A DNA stretch of 9,974 bases. It comes from SHYQ01 sp041674525 (GTDB taxonomy: Bacteria > Chloroflexota > Dehalococcoidia > UBA2979). Numbering within the stretch: position 1 is the stretch's first letter; the number at the start of each line of letters is the position of its first letter. The stretch is from NCBI GenBank assembly GCA_041674525.1, contig JBAYVN010000083.1:1-9974 (forward strand). The letters are read 5' to 3'. Shown here piece after piece: positions 5,166 to 9,974 of the stretch. The notes below the pieces were generated by a model. It did not search any database. It saw only the letters and a program-made list of their open reading frames with translations, and was not told where the DNA came from. Position numbers and translations under genes: made by a program.

Positions 5166-6064
5166 CAGTTGCCCCCCATGGTGCGCATCAGGTTCAGTAC
5201 TGCCGGACCAAGCACCACGATGAAGAGCGAGGGGAAGATGAAGAACATCAACGGGAACAGCATCTTCAGGGGCGCCTTCATCGCCGCTTCCTCGGCACGC
5301 TGACGGCGAAGCGTGCGCACGTGCGTCGCCTGTGAGCGGAGCACCCCGCCGATGCTCATCCCGGTACGCTCCGCCTGAAGGATCGCCGTCACCAGCGAGG
5401 AGACCCCGGATGCCCGCGCCCGCAGCGCCATCGCCTGCAGCGCGTCGCGTCGTGACATGCCGAAACTCATGTCCGCCAGCACGCGCCGTAGTTCCTCCGC
5501 CAGCGGGCCATCTGACTGGTCAGTGATGCGCGCCACTGCGGCGTCGAAGCCCAGGCCCGCCTCCACCGATACGACGATCAGGTCCAGTGTGTCCGGGAGC
5601 GCCCGCTGCACCTCCGCCTGGCGGCGCGCCACGCGCCCTCGAAGCCACACGATCGGCCCGGCGAGCCCGAGGCCGACCGAGGCGAGAGCCAGCAGCGAGC
5701 CGAGCCCGGAAGGGACACGGGGCGAGGAGAGCACCATCAGCGCGATCGAGCCGCCCATGAGCAGCGTGGAGCCGACGATGACCATCACGAAGGTGCCCGG
5801 GCGGAAGTCCATGCCCCCCGCGGCGATCTCTTCCTGTAGCCAGCGCCCCGTGTGCTCAGGGAGGAGCGCGCTGGCGGCACGGCCGATGCCGCGCGCGAGT
5901 GGCTGCACCACGCGCTGCTGGACGTCCGGAAGCACCTCGCGCGTTCCGTCGCCCTGCGCGATGCGATCGAGGCGCGCACGGGTGGCGGACGGCGCATGCA
6001 CGAGCACGGCCCGGGCGCCCACGAACAGCGCAGCGGCGAAGCAGAACGCAGCGATCAGTTCCAT
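5165..6064 (-). CDS. tadC: TadC, inner-membrane platform protein of the Tad pilus
   Basis: This 299-residue type II secretion F-domain protein is a partner of TadB in the inner-membrane platform that the TadA ATPase drives during Flp pilus assembly. Hydrophobic segments are seen at about 2-22, 91-113, 120-142 and 266-290. The cytoplasmic F domain between the third and fourth carries typical sequence: LPDTLDLIVVSVEAGLGFD at 156-174, LRRVLADMSFGMSRRDAL at 192-209 and VTAILQAERTGMSIGGVLR at 225-243. The order membrane, F domain, membrane fits TadC. GAGGTGAG about 7 nt before the ATG at 6064 is a good ribosome-binding site, and the gene lies 15 nt after tadB. Nothing is truncated. Confidence 0.93.
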   Translation of the reverse strand: MELIAAFCFAAALFVGARAVLVHAPSATRARLDRIAQGDGTREVLPDVQQRVVQPLARGIGRAASALLPEHTGRWLQEEIAAGGMDFRPGTFVMVIVGSTLLMGGSIALMVLSSPRVPSGLGSLLALASVGLGLAGPIVWLRGRVARRQAEVQRALPDTLDLIVVSVEAGLGFDAAVARITDQSDGPLAEELRRVLADMSFGMSRRDALQAMALRARASGVSSLVTAILQAERTGMSIGGVLRSQATHVRTLRRQRAEEAAMKAPLKMLFPLMFFIFPSLFIVVLGPAVLNLMRTMGGN

Positions 6065-6079
6065 CGCGATCTCACCTCG

Positions 6080-7024
6080 CTAGTACTCGATCGCGGCGAC
6101 GCGCTGGACGGCCATGAACCCGACGATCTGCAACCCGCCCCCGACCAACACGAGGACGCGGCCGACGGGGTCGTCGATCAGGATGCGCATCTGCTCCGGC
6201 TGCATCAGCGTGAGCACCGCCGCGAGGGCGATCGGGAGCAGCCCGATGATCCACGCCGACATCCGCGCCTGCGCAGTCAGCGTCTTGATCTCGCCGCGGA
6301 TGCGGATGCGCTCCCGGATCATGTGCGCGATGTTGCCGAGCACCTCCGACAGGTCGCCGCCGACACGGCGCTGGATCACCACCGCGTTCACGGCCAGGGC
6401 CAGGTCGGCATCGCCCGTGCGGTCGACCAGGCGTTGAAGGGCTTCATCGGTGGAAGCGCCCAGGTTCACCTCGTGGATCGCCTGCAGCAGCTCCCCGCTG
6501 ATCGGCTCGGCCTGCTCGCGCGCGGCCAGGTCCAGACTCTGTGTGAAGCCGAAGCCGGAACGGAGCGAGGAGGCGACGACCTCGAGTGTCTCCACGACCT
6601 GCGCATTGAGCGCGGAGGAACGCCGGGACGCACGGCGATGGATCACGAACAGCGGGAGCAACGCCCCGAGCAGGCCGACGGTCACCGCCGGCACCACGCC
6701 ACCCGTGACCGCGCCCACGAGCGCGCCAGGGACAACTGCCGAGGCCACCGTGATTCCGGCCAGGTCGGCCGGCTCCCACGCCAACCCGGCACGCCGCAGC
6801 CAGCGCCGCGCGCTGCTGCGCGTGCCATCACCGCGGGCCCGTGCTGAACGGCGTCGCTTCGTGGCCGACTGCGAGGAGGACGATGCCGCCTCGAGCGCCC
6901 CGAACGAGGCGAGCCGGTCGCGGGAGTGCCGGTGGCCCTCGCCAAGCGCCAGCGCAACGCCCCGTGCGAGGGCGAAGGTGGCGCCGGCGGTCGCCAGTGC
7001 GGCGAGCACACCCCACTCACTCAC
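6080..7024 (-). CDS. tadB: TadB, inner-membrane platform protein of the Tad pilus
   Basis: The 314-residue product has the TadB plan. It has an N-terminal membrane segment (about 5-27), then a basic, Ser/Arg-rich linker (about 46-78) that is probably disordered. Two membrane segments follow (about 88-128), then the cytoplasmic type II secretion F domain (about 140-250) with VETLEVVASSLRSGFGFTQS at 144-163, HEVNLGASTDEAL at 184-196 and VIQRRVGGDLSEVLGNIAHM at 216-235. Two final membrane segments lie at about 256-275 and 288-308. With TadC it forms the inner-membrane platform above the TadA hexamer. The start is either GTG 7024, giving a 4-nt GTGA overlap with tadA, or the adjacent GTG 7027. 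The overlap indicates coupled translation. Confidence 0.92.
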   Translation of the reverse strand: MSEWGVLAALATAGATFALARGVALALGEGHRHSRDRLASFGALEAASSSSQSATKRRRSARARGDGTRSSARRWLRRAGLAWEPADLAGITVASAVVPGALVGAVTGGVVPAVTVGLLGALLPLFVIHRRASRRSSALNAQVVETLEVVASSLRSGFGFTQSLDLAAREQAEPISGELLQAIHEVNLGASTDEALQRLVDRTGDADLALAVNAVVIQRRVGGDLSEVLGNIAHMIRERIRIRGEIKTLTAQARMSAWIIGLLPIALAAVLTLMQPEQMRILIDDPVGRVLVLVGGGLQIVGFMAVQRVAAIEY

Positions 7025-8430
7025 CACGCACCGCCGTGCACACGGTCGACACGCAGCGACTCGGCCGGGAACGGGACGCCGACGCGCTCAAACCGCTCGA
7101 TAAACCGGGGCTGCAGGCCGGTCGGCATCAGCGTGCTCATCAGGCGGCCCTCGGCGTCCTCGCCGTCCACCACCATCACGAACAGATCCTGGAGGGTGAT
7201 CATCTGCCCCTCCATCCCGGCCACTTCGGTGATGTGGCTCACCCGACGACTGCCGTCCGGCAGGCGCGAGACCTGCACGATCAACTGGATCGCGGAGGCG
7301 ATCTGCTCGCGGATCGCATGGTCCGGGAGGTCGAGTCCCGCCATCAGCACCATGTTCTCCACGCGGCTCACCGCGTCTCGCGGGGTGTTGGCGTGCACCG
7401 TACTGATCGACCCGTCGTGGCCGGTGTTCATTGCCTGGAGCATGTCGAAGGCCTCGCCTCCGCGAACCTCACCGACAATCACGCGGTCCGGACGCATGCG
7501 CAGGGCGTTGCGAAGGAGGTCGCGCTGCGAGATCTGGCGGTTCCCCTCCAGCCCGGGCGGGCGCGCCTCCAGTGACACGACGTGCGGCTGTTGCAACTGG
7601 AGTTCGAGGGGATCCTCGATCGTCACGATGCGCTCGTGCGCGTCGATGTACGACGAGAGCACGTTCAGCAGCGTGGTCTTACCGGTGCCGGTGCCGCCGG
7701 ACACCAGAATGTTCAACTCTGCACGCACGCACCCGCGCAGGAACGCCTCGGCGGCTTCGGAGAGCGTCCCGATCCGCACCAGGTCAGCGGACAGAAGGCG
7801 CTGCCGTGCGAACTTGCGGAGCGTGATCTTCGCGCCAGATGGCGAGGCCGGCGGCACAACGATGTTCACGCGCGAGCCGTCCGGGAGGCGCGCGTCCGCC
7901 ATCGGCGATGCCTCGTCCACGCGCCGCCCGAGGGGCGCGACGATCCGCTCGACGACGCGCATCAGGTGGGCCTCGTCGCGGAACGACTGGACGGAGCGCT
8001 GGAGGCGGCCGCTCCGCTCCACCCACACCTGGTCAGGCCCGTTCACCATGATCTCGCTCACGGAGTCGTCGCGGAGGAGCGGCTCCAGCGGCCCCAGGCC
8101 GAGGACGTCGTCGATGATCTCCTCGACCAGCGCCTGCCGGAGTTCGCCGGCGCCCTGGAGCGGGTAACCCTCCACGATCTCGTGCGTGGCACGCCGCACC
8201 TCCGCGCGCGCCTCCGCCGCGCTCAGGCGGCCGAGGCGGTCCTGGTCGAGTTCCTCGATCAGTTGCCGGTGCACCCGCTCCTTCACCTGCACCAGTGCCG
8301 GTGGTAACGCGGGCGCCTCCGGCATCTCGGGCCGTGGGGGCACGACGGGCGCCTCCACCGCGGCGACGGAGGGGTCGTGCTCCGCGGTGGAAGGCGACGG
8401 GCGCGGACTGGCGAAGCGCTCACGCAACAC
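7021..8430 (-). CDS. tadA: TadA/CpaF, Tad pilus assembly ATPase
   Basis: This 469-residue secretion ATPase of the type II/IV (VirB11/GspE) superfamily is the hexameric cytoplasmic motor for Flp pilus polymerisation. All core motifs are intact: Walker A GGTGTGKTT at 245-253, the Asp box IVTIEDPLELQLQQ at 268-281, Walker B DRVIVGEVRGGEAFDML at 315-331 and the His box GHDGSISTVHANTP at 337-350. The N-terminal domain carries the CpaF-type DSVSEIMVNGPDQVWVER stretch at 122-139. Residues 1-45 are Pro/Ala-rich and probably flexible. The start is GTG at 8430, 3 nt after the tadZ stop; GAGG about 10 nt upstream can serve as a ribosome-binding site, and the next codon (TTG) is a less likely alternative. 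It overlaps tadB by 4 nt. Confidence 0.95.
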   Translation of the reverse strand: MLRERFASPRPSPSTAEHDPSVAAVEAPVVPPRPEMPEAPALPPALVQVKERVHRQLIEELDQDRLGRLSAAEARAEVRRATHEIVEGYPLQGAGELRQALVEEIIDDVLGLGPLEPLLRDDSVSEIMVNGPDQVWVERSGRLQRSVQSFRDEAHLMRVVERIVAPLGRRVDEASPMADARLPDGSRVNIVVPPASPSGAKITLRKFARQRLLSADLVRIGTLSEAAEAFLRGCVRAELNILVSGGTGTGKTTLLNVLSSYIDAHERIVTIEDPLELQLQQPHVVSLEARPPGLEGNRQISQRDLLRNALRMRPDRVIVGEVRGGEAFDMLQAMNTGHDGSISTVHANTPRDAVSRVENMVLMAGLDLPDHAIREQIASAIQLIVQVSRLPDGSRRVSHITEVAGMEGQMITLQDLFVMVVDGEDAEGRLMSTLMPTGLQPRFIERFERVGVPFPAESLRVDRVHGGAW

Positions 8431-8433
8431 TGG

Positions 8434-9648
8434 CTAGCGACCTCGCCGGAACAGGCCACCCAGGACGCTGCGGTTGTCCGCCTCATCCGGCGCGGTGGCG
8501 CCGCTGAGGAGGGCCGCCAGCGCCTCGACGCGCCGCGCCATCTGGGCGCGTGGGGACGCGATCACCAGCGGCTCGCCGCGTTGCGTGGAGAGCGGGACTT
8601 CCCGGTCGTGGGGGATCGTCCAGAACACCTCGCAGCGGACCGTGCGGGCAATGTCCTCGTCCGTGATCGAGTTCGCGTTCGTCGCGTGGTTCACCACCAG
8701 CTTCAGGCGGTCGTCCTCGAACCCCTCGTCGCGGAGTGAATCGAGGGCGATCCGCGCGTCCTTCACGCTCGCCATGTCCGCGCTCGTCACGAGCAGCGCC
8801 GTCGTTGACTCGTCCAGCGCCGCTGCGACTGAGGGCCCGAAGGCGCCCGGCGTGTCCACGATCACGAAGTCGAAGGTGGTCGCGAGGGAGCGGATGAGCC
8901 CGGCGATCGCGTCGGCATCGGGCGGCGCATGGACGCCGCCCGCGTGACGCGCGGGAAGCACCCACACCCCGGAGGGGTGCTGGACCAGGTAGGCCTTCGT
9001 ATCCGGCCGCTGGCCCAGTTCGACCTGAGCGAGCAGGTCGGCGATCGTGCGCTCCGGCTGGATGCCCATCGTGAGCGCGACGTCACCGAAGTAGGCGTCC
9101 GTGTCGACAACCACCACGCGGGCACGCGTCCGCAGCGCGAGCGTGATGCCGAGGTTGGTCGCAAGCGTGGTCTTGCCCACCCCGCCCTTCGGTCCGAACA
9201 CGGTGACGACGAAGCCGGCGGTCGGCGCCGTCTCCCCTTCCGGGACGGGGTTCACGAGGCGGTCGACCGCGTCCGCGTGCCGCGAGCGGGCCGCGCGGAG
9301 CACCTGGTCGATGCGCGCAGGCGTGGCCGGGCTCACGATGTACCCGCGCGCCCCGGCGAGCATCGCCTTGTGGGCGGTGGCCGCGTCGTCGCGCTGTGAG
9401 ATGACCACGACCGTCGACCGCGGCGAGGCGGCCTGGACCACCTCCAGCGTGCGGAAGGCGAGCGCCAGCGGCTCCTCGATGTGCAGCAGGACGATCTCCG
9501 GCCGCAGTTCCGCCGCGAGACGGGACGCCTCGATGCCGTAGGTCGCCTCGCCAACGACCGCGTACTCCAGTGAGCCGAGCGTCTGCTTGACCTGCGCCCG
9601 ATGGTCAACGTCCGCGTCGACGATCAGGACCTGCTGATTCCGCCCCAT
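8434..9648 (-). CDS. tadZ: TadZ/CpaE, MinD-like localisation ATPase with degenerate receiver domain
   Basis: The 404-residue protein has two domains. Residues 5-120 form a CheY-like receiver fold that appears inactive: the phospho-acceptor position reads LLHIEEP (54-60) with His56 instead of Asp, and the conserved Lys near 106 is Ser (YIVSPATP). Residues 145-375 form a MinD/ParA-type ATPase with the deviant Walker A KGGVGKTT at 154-161 (signature Lys154), the VVVDTD segment near 175-182, and the FDFVIVDTPG Walker B near 260-270. TadZ proteins locate the pilus machine in the cell and recruit other Tad components; the missing Asp is common in this family. ATG at 9648 is clearly the start: GAGGAGG precedes it by 6 nt. 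The upstream in-frame GTG at 9663 overlaps this ribosome-binding site. tadA follows after 3 nt. Confidence 0.93.
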   Translation of the reverse strand: MGRNQQVLIVDADVDHRAQVKQTLGSLEYAVVGEATYGIEASRLAAELRPEIVLLHIEEPLALAFRTLEVVQAASPRSTVVVISQRDDAATAHKAMLAGARGYIVSPATPARIDQVLRAARSRHADAVDRLVNPVPEGETAPTAGFVVTVFGPKGGVGKTTLATNLGITLALRTRARVVVVDTDAYFGDVALTMGIQPERTIADLLAQVELGQRPDTKAYLVQHPSGVWVLPARHAGGVHAPPDADAIAGLIRSLATTFDFVIVDTPGAFGPSVAAALDESTTALLVTSADMASVKDARIALDSLRDEGFEDDRLKLVVNHATNANSITDEDIARTVRCEVFWTIPHDREVPLSTQRGEPLVIASPRAQMARRVEALAALLSGATAPDEADNRSVLGGLFRRGR

Positions 9649-9671
9649 CGCAGTCCTCCTCACCAGTCCCG

Positions 9672-9685
9672 GCCCCGGTCGGGGC
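9672..9685. repeat. Small hairpin between rcpC and tadZ
   Basis: GCCCC (9672-9676) pairs with GGGGC (9681-9685) around GGTC, in the 36-nt gap just after the rcpC stop codon and about 8 nt before the tadZ ribosome-binding site. It may stabilise the processed mRNA or tune tadZ translation. With five pairs in GC-rich DNA, chance is a fair alternative. Confidence 0.3.
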
Positions 9686-9974
9686 TACTCCGTCACGCGG
9701 GGCCGCAGCGCCAGCCGCAGCTTCCCGAGTTCATCGACCTGCACCAGCCGCCGTGCCTCTTCCACCGTGACCGCGAGCGTCACCGTGGTGTCGAGCGACC
9801 GCGGGTTCTCCGCTCCGGCCTTCGAATCCGAGTCCGCCTCGTCACCAACGGCCACGCTGGACACCGCCAGCACGGGGATGTCGCGCAGGACGAGTTCGGC
9901 CACGCCCGTGGCCTCCTTGGTCACCACGCCCAGGACGTCCACGCGGTCGCCGGGGGTAATGAACCCGCCGGTCC
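9685..9974 (-). CDS. cpaB: RcpC/CpaB, Flp pilus assembly protein (N-terminus outside window)
   Basis: Only the last 96 codons are visible; the reading frame is open through the right window edge, so the start, the N-terminal membrane anchor and most of the SAF domain lie outside. The visible part begins TGGFITPGDRVDVLGVV, the CpaB/RcpC block at the end of the SAF domain. It continues with IPVLAVSSVAVGDEAD and a closing TLAVTVEEARRLVQVDELGK segment typical of the family. A short acidic and polar insert (about residues 45-60 of the visible part) separates these. RcpC is a periplasmic or cell-surface-side accessory protein of the Tad machine. It is the first gene of the operon seen here, 36 nt upstream of tadZ. 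Confidence 0.88.
   Translation of the reverse strand, partial: TGGFITPGDRVDVLGVVTKEATGVAELVLRDIPVLAVSSVAVGDEADSDSKAGAENPRSLDTTVTLAVTVEEARRLVQVDELGKLRLALRPRVTE

Noticed and set aside
6926..8167. 413-codon plus-strand frame opposite tadA.
   Set aside because: It is antisense to intact Walker A and B motifs; the Ser/Arg-rich product matches no family and is a base-composition shadow.

Overview
This 9,974-bp window is GC-rich, gene-dense DNA from a bacterium. No rRNA, tRNA, CRISPR array or recognisable insertion sequence is visible. The best guess at origin is a Chloroflexota-type monoderm (Dehalococcoidia or Thermomicrobia-like). I infer this from the pairing of a COG2403 P-loop protein with carbamate kinase, from the protein styles, and from a Tad pilus operon in which rcpC is followed directly by tadZ with no secretin gene between. 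A high-GC actinobacterium is not excluded.

Left part (1-2812). A gene related to cyclic 2,3-diphosphoglycerate synthetase (COG2403) runs off the left edge on the minus strand. It diverges from a complete plus-strand carbamate kinase gene (arcC) across a 203-bp gap. Next is a 239-codon plus-strand ORF that looks chimeric. About 26 residues resemble the start of an ArsR-family repressor and run directly into the C-terminal half of a sulfide:quinone-oxidoreductase-like flavoprotein. It looks like the product of an internal deletion that fused two neighbouring genes. A perfect 7-bp inverted repeat covers its start codon.

Middle part (2813-4358). A 61-aa zinc-ribbon-like protein is encoded on the minus strand. 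A gene-free stretch of 465 bp follows, rich in inverted repeats, including a perfect 12-bp GC-rich hairpin and a 10+3-bp stem that encloses 83 nt. This could be a structured RNA or a set of terminators; I cannot match it to a known RNA family. Then comes a plus-strand crotonase-fold protein (enoyl-CoA hydratase/isomerase family) that appears to lack the usual catalytic glutamates.

Right part (4369-9974). A minus-strand Tad (Flp-type IV) pilus operon fills the rest. In transcription order it is rcpC/cpaB (5' part outside the window), tadZ/cpaE, tadA/cpaF, tadB, tadC, a DUF192 gene and a small tadV-type prepilin peptidase. Spacing is tight (36 nt, 3 nt, overlap, 15 nt, TGATG overlap, GTGA overlap), so it is probably one transcript with translational coupling. 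TadA powers assembly, TadB and TadC form the inner-membrane platform, TadZ localises the machine, RcpC is an accessory assembly protein and TadV processes prepilins. No pilin (flp) or tadE/F gene lies in the window; they may lie upstream of rcpC or elsewhere.

The points most worth a second look are the ArsR/flavoprotein chimera, the structured intergenic region, the DUF192 gene wired into the pilus operon, and the degenerate active sites of TadZ and the crotonase.
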